Made by a program: the position numbers and the translations under genes. A DNA stretch of 64,000 nt from Gemmatimonadota bacterium (GTDB lineage: Bacteria > Gemmatimonadota > Gemmatimonadetes > Gemmatimonadales > Gemmatimonadaceae): contig JACPFW010000033.1 in assembly GCA_016182795.1 (NCBI GenBank), positions 1 to 64,000 of the forward strand. The letters are read 5' to 3'. A model generated the notes under the pieces. It was not told the DNA's origin. It worked only from the letters and a program-made list of their open reading frames with translations, and did no database searches. This document shows, piece after piece, positions 8,625 through 17,134 of this stretch; position 1 is the first letter of the stretch, and each line of letters opens with the position of its first letter.

Positions 8625-9959
8625 ATGGCATACTGTTCCACCATGCGCCGACGCACTTTCCTGCAGCATACCGCCGCCGTGGCGTCGGTCCCGTTTGTCG
8701 GGTTGGATCGCCTGTTCGCCCCCGGCGCTCCACGCGCCGACGCCCTGCACGTCAATGGCGAGCGGCTCAACAGCGTGCTGGCCGCGTTCAACGGAATCGG
8801 TCGCACGGCGAGCGGCATCAATCGTGTGGCCTACTCCGCCGCCGATCTCGAAGGGCGGGCGTTCACGCTCAATCTCATTCGGCAGGCGGGCCTCACACCG
8901 CGGCTCGACGCAGCGGGCAACATCTTTGCGCGGCTCGACGGCACGGACACGTCGCTGAAACCGATTCTCATCGGCTCGCACATCGATTCAGTGACCGATG
9001 GTGGCAATTACGACGGCCCTCTCGGGTCGTTTGCGGCCATCGAGGTTGCGCGCACGCTGCGCGAACGACAGGTCCGCCTGCGCCATCCGCTGGACGTGGT
9101 GATCTGGCAGAATGAGGAAGGCGGCACCATTGGCAGCAAGCTGGTGATCGATGCGTTGACCGCGGCCGATCTCGACAAGGTGGCGCGCTCTGGCCGGACG
9201 ATCCGCGACGGCATTGGACTCATTGGCGGCGATGTCAGCCGACTTTCAAGCGCCGTGCTGCGGCGTGGCGACCTTGCCTGCTACTTCGAGCTGCATATCG
9301 AACAGGGCGGTCTGCTCGAGAAGGCCGGCAAGCAGGTGGGCGTCGTGCAGGGCATTGTGGGGCTGCGCTGGTTTGAGGTCACGATCACCGGCTTCGCCAA
9401 CCATGCGGGAGCGACGCCCATGGACCAGCGGCAGGACGCAATGCTGGCGGCGGCCAAATTCACAGTGGCCGTCAATGATGCGGTGCGCGGTGAGCCGGGA
9501 CGTCAGGTGGCAACGGTCGGTCGCATCATCGTGACTCCCAACACCACCAACGTGATTCCGGCGCAGGCGGTGCTCACCATCGACCTGCGCGATCTGGAGC
9601 AGGCAAAGATCGAGCGCTTCACGGCGCGGTTCGAACAGCTCGCGCGCGACATTGGCGCCGCCACCGGCACTTCATTTGCCTTCAAGCGCCTCGTGGACAG
9701 CGAGCCGGCACTCGCCACGTCGTCGGTGATGGATGCCATTCAGACGAGCGCCGATGCGCTGGGCCTGTCGCATCAACGCATGCCGAGCGGGGCGGGACAC
9801 GACGCGCAGGAGATTGGCCGCATCGCACCGATGGGGATGATCTTTGTCCCCAGCGTTGGCGGCATCAGCCATTCGCCTAGGGAGTTCACCCGCCCGGCCG
9901 ACTGCGCCAACGGTGCCAACGTGCTGCTCAACGCGGTCGTTGCCCTGGACGCCGGCTAG
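8625..9959 (+). CDS. Zn-dependent N-carbamoyl-L-amino-acid / allantoate amidohydrolase (M20 family) with Tat-type leader
   Basis: Hydrolyses the carbamoyl or ureido group of N-carbamoyl amino acids, allantoate or beta-ureidopropionate; 444 residues. ATG 8625 is preceded by GGAGG at 8616-8620 with a 4-base spacer, so it is preferred over ATG 8643. The leader has a twin-arginine pattern (MRRRTFLQHTAAVAS), suggesting export folded. Family marks: GSHIDSVTDGGNYDG (metal ligands), EEGGTIGSK, HIEQGGLLE, ANHAGATPMDQRQD and the C-terminal GISHSPREFT. Cytosolic AllC/HyuC relatives lack a leader, so export is unusual. Its end overlaps the convergent 91-residue gene by 4 bases. Confidence 0.9.
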   Translation: MAYCSTMRRRTFLQHTAAVASVPFVGLDRLFAPGAPRADALHVNGERLNSVLAAFNGIGRTASGINRVAYSAADLEGRAFTLNLIRQAGLTPRLDAAGNIFARLDGTDTSLKPILIGSHIDSVTDGGNYDGPLGSFAAIEVARTLRERQVRLRHPLDVVIWQNEEGGTIGSKLVIDALTAADLDKVARSGRTIRDGIGLIGGDVSRLSSAVLRRGDLACYFELHIEQGGLLEKAGKQVGVVQGIVGLRWFEVTITGFANHAGATPMDQRQDAMLAAAKFTVAVNDAVRGEPGRQVATVGRIIVTPNTTNVIPAQAVLTIDLRDLEQAKIERFTARFEQLARDIGAATGTSFAFKRLVDSEPALATSSVMDAIQTSADALGLSHQRMPSGAGHDAQEIGRIAPMGMIFVPSVGGISHSPREFTRPADCANGANVLLNAVVALDAG

Positions 9960-10231
9960 CGCAGGAAGCGCTCCGCAAGCTGCTCGAGCCGGTCGTCTCC
10001 CTCGCGGCGCGCGCGCTCGAGAATGCGCTCCACATACGGACGGAGCGCGGGCTCGCCCCAGTAATAGCCGGTCGCCATCTCGGCGCTTCCAGTGTCGCCC
10101 GTGCGCGCCGCCTCGAGCAGCACTTCAGCGGCGGCGGCGTCAAAGCCGGGATCGTCGCGCGGCGGCAGCGAGAACCGGACACCGGGGTCGCCCCAGTTGC
10201 CGGAATCTTCCTTGGCGAAAGCGCGTGACAT
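9956..10231 (-). CDS. Hypothetical 91-residue acidic/helical protein
   Basis: A small protein not recognised. It starts MSRAFAKEDSGNWGDPGV and is rich in charged residues, with a C-terminal helix (LRPYVERILERARREGDD). No signal peptide or membrane segment is seen. It sits 6 bases downstream of the GNAT gene on the same strand and probably shares its transcript. Reading-frame composition is consistent with coding. Confidence 0.65.
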   Translation of the reverse strand: MSRAFAKEDSGNWGDPGVRFSLPPRDDPGFDAAAAEVLLEAARTGDTGSAEMATGYYWGEPALRPYVERILERARREGDDRLEQLAERFLR

Positions 10232-10237
10232 CGCCGC

Positions 10238-10753
10238 TTACTCCGGCAGCTCGCGCCACTCGGTGCGCGTGCGCACCACCTCAAACCCGCGGGCGAGGTA
10301 GTTCGGCAGCGCCTGCTTGTGGTCGAGCGTGCAGGTGTTCACGATCACGCGGTCGGCGCCAGACTCCCACGTGCGCTCGACAGCGCAGGTGAGCATGTGC
10401 GCGCCGAGTCCCTGCCCCGCGTACCAGGCAAAGAGGCCGAAGTACTCGATCTCCTTGGTGCGCGACGCCGGCTGGGTGAGCAAGAAGAACCCCGCCTCGT
10501 CACCATCTACCGTGAGCACCCAGAGTTCAGTCCCCGGCTTGGCGAGCCAATCGGCCCACTGTCGCTCGGTCCATTCCGCGCGCTCCGTCCAGAAATACTC
10601 GTTGCCAATATCGTTGTAGAAGTGCGCCGCCACTGCCGCCGACGGCGGCTCGCTGCGCGTGACGGCAACACCCGCGCGCGTGCTGCGCTTGGCGCGCAGC
10701 ATCGCCGGATGCTCCATCTCGAGGTAGGTGATGGTGACTTCGATGCTCGTCAT
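10238..10753 (-). CDS. GNAT family N-acetyltransferase
   Basis: 171 residues with a C-terminal GNAT fold: acetyl-CoA pyrophosphate-binding loop AGQGLGAHML followed by ERTWESGADRVIVNTCTLDH and the terminal ALPNYLARGFEVVRT. The N-terminal 60 residues are divergent. The substrate is unknown. It lies between two small genes, 3 bases after the stop of the 52-residue membrane protein and 6 bases before the 91-residue protein, suggesting a three-gene minus-strand operon reading from about 10915. Confidence 0.85.
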   Translation of the reverse strand: MTSIEVTITYLEMEHPAMLRAKRSTRAGVAVTRSEPPSAAVAAHFYNDIGNEYFWTERAEWTERQWADWLAKPGTELWVLTVDGDEAGFFLLTQPASRTKEIEYFGLFAWYAGQGLGAHMLTCAVERTWESGADRVIVNTCTLDHKQALPNYLARGFEVVRTRTEWRELPE

Positions 10754-10756
10754 GCG

Positions 10757-10915
10757 TTACTCGTAGCGTTTGCCGAACTTGCGCCCATAGTAGATGCCGA
10801 CACCGCCGCCGATGGTGCTGGTGAGGAACCCGGCGAAGAAACCGAATGGCGCGCCGACATACCACCCGGCGTAGCCTCCGACGACGGATCCCACGAATCC
10901 GAGCAGTTTGACCAT
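10757..10915 (-). CDS. Small glycine-rich membrane protein (52 residues)
   Basis: ATG 10915 is preceded by GGGAG with suitable spacing; the open frame extends upstream to 10939 without a better start. The protein consists almost entirely of two hydrophobic Gly-rich segments (about 4-20 and 24-43, with GxxxG-like spacing) ending in a basic YYGRKFGKRYE tail. This resembles glycine-zipper hairpin proteins of the inner membrane. Function unknown. First gene of a probable operon with the GNAT and 91-residue proteins. Confidence 0.65.
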   Translation of the reverse strand: MVKLLGFVGSVVGGYAGWYVGAPFGFFAGFLTSTIGGGVGIYYGRKFGKRYE

Positions 10916-10945
10916 TCCAACTCCCAGCTGGGGGGGCAACGGTCA

Positions 10946-10975
10946 TTACCAAGCGCGACCGTAGCATTCATTATA
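10946..10975. promoter_or_regulatory. Putative divergent sigma-70-like promoters
   Basis: Seen: on the minus strand a perfect TATAAT at 10975-10970, upstream of the 52-residue membrane protein. On the plus strand TTACCA (10946-10951), a 17-base spacer and CATTAT (10969-10974) lie upstream of the M20 hydrolase. A small hairpin CCCCG-TGA-CGGGG (11011-11023) follows in the plus-strand leader. No good minus-strand -35 was found. Inferred promoters, not proven. Confidence 0.4.
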
Positions 10976-11066
10976 TCCTCTCCGCCCCCCACCGCTGCCG
11001 TTTCGCCCAACCCCGTGACGGGGCTGTGCGTTACCCTCCCGAACGCCACCCCACCGGAGGACCGTG

Positions 11067-12713
11067 ATGTCCCGTTCGTTCATTCGTTCGCTGGCTGCCG
11101 CCAGTCTCGCCCTGATCGTGCCGCTCGCCGTTGGCGCGCAGCGCCCGAGCAGTGCGGCTGATTCGATCAAGTACGTCTACCCGGCGTCGCCCGACCTCGA
11201 CGCGCTCAAGGCGGAGGTCGCCAAGAAGGTCGACGCCAAAGCCAAGCTGGTGCAGGAGATGGTCGATCAGGTCTTCTCGTTTGGCGAACTCGGCATGCAG
11301 GAGTTCGAGACGTCCAAGTACCTGACCGGCATTCTCGAGCAGAACGGCTTCAAGGTGGAGCGCGGCGTCGGTGGTATGCCCACTGCGTGGGTGGCACGCT
11401 GGGGAAGCGGCAAGCCGGTGATCTCGCTCGGCAGCGACATCGACGGCATCCCGCAGACGAACACCAAGCCTGGCGTCGGCTATCGCGATCAGTACCTGCA
11501 GGGCGCGCCCAGCCACGGCGAGGGGCACAACTCCGGTGTGCCGCTGAACATCGCGGCCGCGCTCTCCGTGAAGGAGATCATGGAGGCCAAGAAGATGCAG
11601 GGCACCATCGTGCTCTGGCCGGGTGTGGCCGAGGAGCAGATGGCGGGCAAGGCATTCCTCGTGCGCGCCGGCATCTTCAAGGACGTGGACATCACGCTCT
11701 TCACGCACGTCGGGCAGGACCTCGGCGTGTCGTGGGGGCAGAGCAGCAGCACGGCGCTCATTAGCGCGGTGTTCAAGTTCAAGGGACAGAGCGCCCATGC
11801 GGCCGGCGCGCCGTGGCGCGGCCGCAGCGCGCTGGACGCCGCCATGCTGATGGGCACCGGATGGGAATACCGCCGCGAGCACAACGAACTGCCGTCGCGG
11901 TCGCACTACGTGATCTCCGACGGCGGCGACCAGCCCAATGTGGTGCCGAGCACGGCGGCTATCTGGTTCTACTTCCGCGAGCGCGACTCCGACCGGGTGA
12001 AGGCGCTGTTCGAGCAGGGGAAGCGCGTGGCGCAGGGCGCGGCGATGATGACCGACACGCAGCTCGACACGGTGATGATCATCGGGTCGGGCTGGAGCGG
12101 CCACTTCTCGCGGCCGGTCGCTGAAGCGATGTATGCCAACATCAAGAAGGTTGGGATGCCGGCGTGGGATGAGAAGGATCAGACGCTCGCCAAGGGCATC
12201 CAGCGTGAACTCGGCCAGCCCGAACGCGGTCTGAGCAGCAGCGGCGGGAACATCAGCGGTCCCGTGCCGGAAGCCCTGCGTATGGGTGGTGGGTCCGACG
12301 ACATCGGCGACGTGAGCTGGAACGTGCCGACGATCACCCTGCGGTACCCGTCGAACATTCCGGGCCTGCCCGGGCACAACTGGGCGAACGCCATTTCGAT
12401 GGCGACGCCGATCGCGCACAAGGGCGTGGTGGCCGGCGCCAAGGTGCAGGCGATGACGATGCTCGACATTCTGTCGAACCAGCAGATCGTGAAGGACGCG
12501 TGGGACTATTTCACGAACGTCCAGACCAAGACGGTAAAGTACTATCCGCTGATCGGTCCCAATGACCAGCCGCCCATCTGGCTGAACAAGGACATCCTGC
12601 TCAAGTACCGCGAGGACATGCGGAAGTACTACTACGACCCCAAGAAGTACAAGAACTATCTGGAGCAGCTGGGCATCACGTACCCCACCGTGCACGATAA
12701 GCCGGTGCCGTAA
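11067..12713 (+). CDS. AbgB-like M20 family amidohydrolase, exported
   Basis: 548 residues from ATG 11067 (GGAGG at 11056-11060, 6-base spacer; a GTG three bases upstream is too close). Signal peptide ends PLAVGAQ. Relatives cleave aminobenzoyl-glutamate or other N-acyl amino acids. Motifs: GSDIDGIP, GEGHNSGVPLN and AEEQMAGKAF in the metal-binding catalytic domain, the dimerisation segment with SAHAAGAPWRGRSALDA, and the AbgB-type C-terminus GSDDIGDVSWNVPT and PGLPGHNW. Longer than typical aminoacylases (about 390) and than AbgB (about 480), with extra C-terminal Tyr/Lys-rich sequence after residue 470. It ends at the second inverted-repeat element. Confidence 0.9.
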   Translation: MSRSFIRSLAAASLALIVPLAVGAQRPSSAADSIKYVYPASPDLDALKAEVAKKVDAKAKLVQEMVDQVFSFGELGMQEFETSKYLTGILEQNGFKVERGVGGMPTAWVARWGSGKPVISLGSDIDGIPQTNTKPGVGYRDQYLQGAPSHGEGHNSGVPLNIAAALSVKEIMEAKKMQGTIVLWPGVAEEQMAGKAFLVRAGIFKDVDITLFTHVGQDLGVSWGQSSSTALISAVFKFKGQSAHAAGAPWRGRSALDAAMLMGTGWEYRREHNELPSRSHYVISDGGDQPNVVPSTAAIWFYFRERDSDRVKALFEQGKRVAQGAAMMTDTQLDTVMIIGSGWSGHFSRPVAEAMYANIKKVGMPAWDEKDQTLAKGIQRELGQPERGLSSSGGNISGPVPEALRMGGGSDDIGDVSWNVPTITLRYPSNIPGLPGHNWANAISMATPIAHKGVVAGAKVQAMTMLDILSNQQIVKDAWDYFTNVQTKTVKYYPLIGPNDQPPIWLNKDILLKYREDMRKYYYDPKKYKNYLEQLGITYPTVHDKPVP

Positions 12714-12715
12714 GG

Positions 12716-12835
12716 GCAGAGAGACAACAGAGAAACAACAGAGAGACAACAGATAGACAACAGACACAGAGCGCGCCACGCAAATCCTTGCATGGCGCGC
12801 TCAGGGTGTCTCTGTGCTCCTCTGTGCCTTTCTGT
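12716..12835. repeat. Composite inverted-repeat element, copy 2
   Basis: Seen directly: a 14-bp stem with one A-C mismatch (GAGCGCGCCACGCA at 12769-12782, partner at 12789-12802, loop AATCCT). On its left are five tandem 11-bp units, consensus ACAGAGAGACA (12716-12770). On its right are three 10-bp units of the type GTCTCTCTGT (about 12806-12835), roughly complementary to the left array. It fills the gap between the stop codons of two convergent genes (12713 and 12838). The core GCGCGCCACGCA is identical to copy 1. Probably a bidirectional terminator or a dispersed repeat family. Confidence 0.75.
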
Positions 12836-12837
12836 GG

Positions 12838-13407
12838 TTACGGGACAGTCTTCTCACGCACCGTCGGGTACGTGATTAGGCGCGCGACGGTGGCGTCATC
12901 GAACCGTTGGCGGATGACGCGCGCCGGGTTACCGCCGACAATCGCATAGGGCGGCACGTCGCCGGTGACGACGCTCAGACTGCCGATCACCGCACCGTCG
13001 CCAATGGTGACGCCGGGCAGGATCGTGGCGCCGTAGCCGATCCAGACGTCGTTGCCGACGCGCGTGTCGCCCTTGTGCGGCCACGCTTTGGGAGTGGCCG
13101 CCTCCCATCCGTTGCCGAAGATCGAAAACGGATAGCTGGAGAAGGTCGCCACCTGGTGGTTGCCGCCGTTCATCAGAAAGCGCACGCCGGCGGCGATGGA
13201 GCAGAACTTGCCGATGATCAGCCGGTCGCCGATGAAGTCGAAATGGTACAGGACGTTGCGCTCGAACTGCTCGGCGCCGTCGGGATCGTCGTAGTAGGTG
13301 TAGTCGCCGACTTCGATGTTGGGGCGCGTAATGAAATTCTTGAGGAACGCCACGCGCTCGGCGCCGGGAATGGGGTGGCGCGTCTCGGGGGAGGGACCGT
13401 GTGTCAT
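12838..13407 (-). CDS. CatB/Vat-type hexapeptide-repeat acyltransferase
   Basis: 189 residues from ATG 13407; a longer frame to 13533 is not protein-like. Left-handed beta-helix acetyltransferase of the xenobiotic/streptogramin type: [19 protein letters not shown], then [39 protein letters not shown] hexapeptide turns and the C-terminal [10 protein letters not shown]. Known relatives acetylate chloramphenicol, virginiamycin or sugars; the real substrate here is unknown and resistance should not be assumed. It is convergent with the AbgB-like gene across the repeat element and divergent from the korAB operon. Confidence 0.9.
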   Translation of the reverse strand: MTHGPSPETRHPIPGAERVAFLKNFITRPNIEVGDYTYYDDPDGAEQFERNVLYHFDFIGDRLIIGKFCSIAAGVRFLMNGGNHQVATFSSYPFSIFGNGWEAATPKAWPHKGDTRVGNDVWIGYGATILPGVTIGDGAVIGSLSVVTGDVPPYAIVGGNPARVIRQRFDDATVARLITYPTVREKTVP

Positions 13408-13544
13408 ATAGTCGGCAGGCGGGTGAGGACAGGAGAATACTGGTGTATGACACGGCGGCGGTCTACGCACGCTCCGGCGAAAGCAATCCTTGCCCCGCCC
13501 CCGTTCCCGTCCCCTAATTTCGAGTCTAGCCACGAGGCGAGGAG

Positions 13545-15338
13545 ATGGCCCCCACGAACGTGTCGGATCCGCGGTACTTCCACAAAGTCGTCGACTGCCA
13601 GTGGGCGTGCCCCGCCCACACCAACGTGCCGCAGTATCTGCGGCTTATCGGGCAGGGACGCTACGATGACTCGTACTTATTGAACCGCGAGTCAAATGTC
13701 TTCCCTGGCATTCTAGGGCGCACCTGCGACCGCCCGTGCGAGCCGGCCTGCCGCCGCGGTCGCATCGACGAGAAGCCGGTCGCCATCTGCCGCCTGAAAC
13801 GCGTGGCCGCCGACCTGCGCGGTGACATCACTGACCGCCTTCCCAAGGCGCCCGCGCAGAAGAACGGCAAACGCATCGCACTCGTCGGCGCCGGTCCGTC
13901 GTCGCTGACCGTCGCCAACGACCTGCTCCCTCTGGGCTACGACGTCACGATCTACGAAAAGCACAACCAGCCCGGCGGCCTGATGCGCGTCAGCATCCCG
14001 TCGTTTCGCCTGCCGGCCAGCGTGATCGACGAAGAATGCCAGTACATCATCGGCATGGGCGCCACGATGAAGTACAACACCCCCGTGACCAGCATGAAGG
14101 CGCTGCTCAACGAGGGGTACGACGCGATCTTCGTCGGCAGCGGCGCGCCGCACGGCAAGGATCTCGACATCCCCGGCCGCCACGACACCTCCTCGATTCA
14201 CGTGGGGCTCGACTGGCTCGCCGGCGTGCACTTCGGCCACATCGAGCACATTGAGCCGCGGGTGCTGATCATCGGCGTGGGCAACACGGCCATGGACTGC
14301 TGTCGCACCTCGCGGCGCCTCGGCGCCACCGACGTAACGGTCGTCGCCCGCCGCAGCCGCGCGCACTTCAAGGCGTCGCCGTGGGAGCTCGACGATGCCA
14401 TCGAGGAAGGCGTGCATATCCTCGAGAACCACGCCCCCACCCGCTTTGTCGTGGAGAACGGCGTGCTCACGGGCATGGAGTTCGAACGCCTGCAGTGGAC
14501 CGAGGACAAGTCGGGGCGCCAGTCGAGCACCGTCGTTGGCACGGTCATCGTCCCCTGCGACGCCGTGATCCTCGCCATCGGACAGGACAACGCGGTGCCG
14601 TGGATCGAGAGCGACCTCGGCATCGAGTTTGCCGCGCGCCACATGCCGATTGTCGACAAGGTGACGCACCAGAGTTCGCGCCCGGGCGTCTTCTTTGGCG
14701 GCGACGCGGCGTGGGGCCCGCAGAACATCATCTGGGCCGTGGAGCACGGGCATCAGGCCGCGATCTCCATTCACCTGCACTGCTCCGGACGCGCGCTCAC
14801 CGACCGGCCGCCGACCGGCATGACGCTGACCAGCACCAAGCTCGGCATGGGCGCGTGGGAGTACAGCAACGACTACAATCCGTCGCCGCGCGCCAAGATG
14901 CAGCACGAGGAGCTGGTCAAGCGCTTCAGCGACGTGAGCATCGAGGTGGAACTCGGCTACACTCCGGAGCAGGCCGCGCGCGAGGTGGAGCGGTGCCTCA
15001 ACTGCGACGTCCAGACCAAGTTCACCGATGCGCTGTGCATCGAGTGCGACGCGTGCATTGATATCTGCCCGACGAGCTGCCTGACCATCACGCCGGTCCG
15101 CGAGAGCGAGGCGGACCTCCGCCGGCACCTCTCGGCGCCGGCGCTCAACACCAAGCAGGAGCTCTTTGTCTCCGGCCCGCTGACGCAGACGAGCCGGCTG
15201 ATGGTCAAGGACGAAGACGTCTGTCTGCACTGTGGTTTGTGCGCTGACCGCTGCCCCACCGCCGCGTGGGACATGCAGCGCTTTGACCTCAAACTCGGCT
15301 ATGCCGGCGGCCTGCTCGCCGGCGCGGAGCAGCGATGA
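13545..15338 (+). CDS. GltD-like FAD/NAD(P)H oxidoreductase with C-terminal 2x[4Fe-4S] ferredoxin domains
   Basis: 597 residues; ATG 13545 with GAGG at 13534-13537. The N-terminal region has the Cys pattern of glutamate-synthase small subunits ([30 protein letters not shown]), then an FAD-binding VGAGPSSL and an NAD(P)-binding GVGNTAMD. The C-terminus adds two [4Fe-4S] motifs, Cys498/501/504/508 ([11 protein letters not shown]) and Cys560/563/566/570 ([11 protein letters not shown]). Its stop overlaps the korA start by 4 bases. Inferred role: moves electrons between ferredoxin-level centres of the following 2-oxoacid oxidoreductase and NAD(P)H. Calling it glutamate synthase small subunit would be wrong, since no gltB is nearby. 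Confidence 0.88.
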   Translation: MAPTNVSDPRYFHKVVDCQWACPAHTNVPQYLRLIGQGRYDDSYLLNRESNVFPGILGRTCDRPCEPACRRGRIDEKPVAICRLKRVAADLRGDITDRLPKAPAQKNGKRIALVGAGPSSLTVANDLLPLGYDVTIYEKHNQPGGLMRVSIPSFRLPASVIDEECQYIIGMGATMKYNTPVTSMKALLNEGYDAIFVGSGAPHGKDLDIPGRHDTSSIHVGLDWLAGVHFGHIEHIEPRVLIIGVGNTAMDCCRTSRRLGATDVTVVARRSRAHFKASPWELDDAIEEGVHILENHAPTRFVVENGVLTGMEFERLQWTEDKSGRQSSTVVGTVIVPCDAVILAIGQDNAVPWIESDLGIEFAARHMPIVDKVTHQSSRPGVFFGGDAAWGPQNIIWAVEHGHQAAISIHLHCSGRALTDRPPTGMTLTSTKLGMGAWEYSNDYNPSPRAKMQHEELVKRFSDVSIEVELGYTPEQAAREVERCLNCDVQTKFTDALCIECDACIDICPTSCLTITPVRESEADLRRHLSAPALNTKQELFVSGPLTQTSRLMVKDEDVCLHCGLCADRCPTAAWDMQRFDLKLGYAGGLLAGAEQR

Positions 15339-17134
15339 ACCGGGTGAACGACTTCGCCTTCAAGTCGGCCACCGTGAACGGCACGGGGTCGGCGAGCGCC
15401 AACAGCCTGCTGATGGAAGCGATCTTCCGCATGGGCATCCCGGTGACGGGCAAGAACATCTTCCCGTCGAACATCCAGGGACTCCCCACGTGGTATGAGG
15501 TCCGCGTGAGCCGCGACGGCTTCACGGCGCGGCCACCGACAATCGATCTCGTCGTCGCGCTCAATCCGGCGACCTACGCGCAGGACATCGCGTCGGTCTG
15601 TTCGGGCGGGTACGTGCTGTACGACTCGTCGTGGCCGCTCGACGCCAAGCTGGTGCGCGAAGATGTGACGATCCTCGGCGTTCCGCTGGGCGCGATGTGC
15701 CGCGAGGCGTTCACGCGCGACCGCGACCGCACGCTGCTGCGCAACATCGCCTACGCCGGCGCCCTCGCCGCGCTGCTGCAGATCGACATGGGCGTCATCG
15801 AGACGATGCTGAACGAAAAGTTCGCCCGCAAGAAAGGACTGCTCGACGCCAACCACCGCGCGCTGCGCCTCGGTTACGACTACGCACAGAAGCATTTCTC
15901 GTGCCCGCTGCCGATCCACTGCGCGCCGATGAATGAGACGAGTGGATCGATTCTCATCGACGGCAACACGGCCTGCGCGCTTGGCGCGCTCTACGCTGGC
16001 GCGACCGTCGGCGCGTGGTATCCCATTACGCCGTCCACGTCATTGATGGACGCGTTCAAGGAGTTCTGCCAGGAATTCCGCATCGAGCCGGAGACGGGAC
16101 TCCACCGCTACTGCATTGTGCAAGCCGAGGATGAGCTGTCGGCGGCCGGCATGGTGATTGGCGCCGGATGGATGGGGGCACGGGCGTTCACCTGCACCTC
16201 GGGTCCCGGCATCTCGCTGATGCAGGAGTTCCTCGGCTTCGCCTACTACACCGAGATCCCCGGCGTCTGGATCAACGTGCAGCGCGCCGGCCCGGCCACT
16301 GGGCTTCCGACGCGCACGCAGCAGGCCGACCTGATGTCGATGGCGTACGCGTCGCACGGCGATACCAAGCACATTGTGCTCTTCCCCGCCGATCCGGCCG
16401 AGTGCTTCACGCTCACGGTTGAGGCGTTCAACGCCGCGGAACGGTTCCAGACGCCGGTCTTCGTGGCGTCGGATCTCGACATCGGGATGAACGACTGGAT
16501 GGTGCCGCGCCTGCAGTGGGACGACAGCTATCGCCCCGACCGCGGCAAGGTGCTCGACGTCGCCGAGTTGGAGCAGGCCAAGAAGTTCTTCCGGTATTTG
16601 GACACCGACGGCGATGGCGTGGCGGCGCGCACGCTCCCCGGCGTGAGCGGCAAGGGCGCGTACTTTGTGCGCGGCTCGGGGCACGACAAGTTCGGTGCGT
16701 ACACCGAGGACGGCGCCGCGTATCGCGAAGTGGTAGACCGCCTCACGCGCAAGTTCGAGACCGCGGCGCGCGAACTGCCCAAGCCTGTCGTCATCGAGCA
16801 GGAAGGGGCCGACGTGGGGATTCTGCTGGTCGGGAGTTCTGACTGCGCGGTGCGCGAAGCGGTTGTGCACCTGCACGAACAGGGCATTGTCGCCGACAGC
16901 ATGCGCATCCGGTCGTTCCCGTTCGCCCCCGAAGTCAAGGCGTTCATTGACCGCTACCGGACGGTCTTCGTGGTTGAACAGAATCGTGACGCGCAGCTGC
17001 GTTCCCTGCTCGCCATCGAGACCGGCACCCCGCGCGACCGGATGATCTCGGTGCTCGAGTATGCCGGCCAGCCGATCACCGCCGGCGCGCTGGTCACCAC
17101 CATCGCGTCGCATCTCGCCGGAGTGTCCGCATGA
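15335..17134 (+). CDS. korA: 2-oxoacid:ferredoxin oxidoreductase, fused gamma-alpha subunit (KorA type)
   Basis: 599 residues. Residues about 1-190 are the gamma domain (SASANSLLMEAIFRMGIPV start); about 205-590 are the alpha domain with GNTACALGALYAGATVGAWYPITPS, the SGPGISLMQEFLGFAYYTEIP loop and the C-terminal ligand-binding fold (VGSSDCAVREAV). This gamma-alpha order is typical of 2-oxoglutarate:ferredoxin oxidoreductases, which oxidatively decarboxylate 2-oxoglutarate to succinyl-CoA. An acidic loop DTDGDG near residue 425 is part of this family. Overlaps flavoprotein (4 bases) and korB (4 bases), so the three are co-translated. Pyruvate or branched-chain oxoacid specificity cannot be excluded. 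Confidence 0.9.
   Translation: MNRVNDFAFKSATVNGTGSASANSLLMEAIFRMGIPVTGKNIFPSNIQGLPTWYEVRVSRDGFTARPPTIDLVVALNPATYAQDIASVCSGGYVLYDSSWPLDAKLVREDVTILGVPLGAMCREAFTRDRDRTLLRNIAYAGALAALLQIDMGVIETMLNEKFARKKGLLDANHRALRLGYDYAQKHFSCPLPIHCAPMNETSGSILIDGNTACALGALYAGATVGAWYPITPSTSLMDAFKEFCQEFRIEPETGLHRYCIVQAEDELSAAGMVIGAGWMGARAFTCTSGPGISLMQEFLGFAYYTEIPGVWINVQRAGPATGLPTRTQQADLMSMAYASHGDTKHIVLFPADPAECFTLTVEAFNAAERFQTPVFVASDLDIGMNDWMVPRLQWDDSYRPDRGKVLDVAELEQAKKFFRYLDTDGDGVAARTLPGVSGKGAYFVRGSGHDKFGAYTEDGAAYREVVDRLTRKFETAARELPKPVVIEQEGADVGILLVGSSDCAVREAVVHLHEQGIVADSMRIRSFPFAPEVKAFIDRYRTVFVVEQNRDAQLRSLLAIETGTPRDRMISVLEYAGQPITAGALVTTIASHLAGVSA

Noticed and set aside
8643-8645. ATG 8643 as start of the carbamoylase
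   Set aside because: It would begin at the Arg run, but GGAGG lies 4 bases before ATG 8625, which also leaves a complete twin-arginine leader.
12716-12770. Short regular tandem repeats considered as a CRISPR array
   Set aside because: Units of 11 bp are directly adjacent with no unique spacers, and no cas genes are present.
11031-12779. 582-codon minus-strand open frame
   Set aside because: Shadow of the AbgB-like M20 gene; no recognisable protein and it runs through the repeat element.
12838-13407. Calling the hexapeptide acyltransferase an antibiotic-resistance enzyme
   Set aside because: The CatB/Vat family includes many sugar and xenobiotic acetyltransferases; no resistance context is present.
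13545-15338. Naming the flavoprotein as glutamate synthase small subunit
   Set aside because: No gltB nearby, extra ferredoxin domains at the C-terminus, and translational coupling to korAB argue for a different partner.
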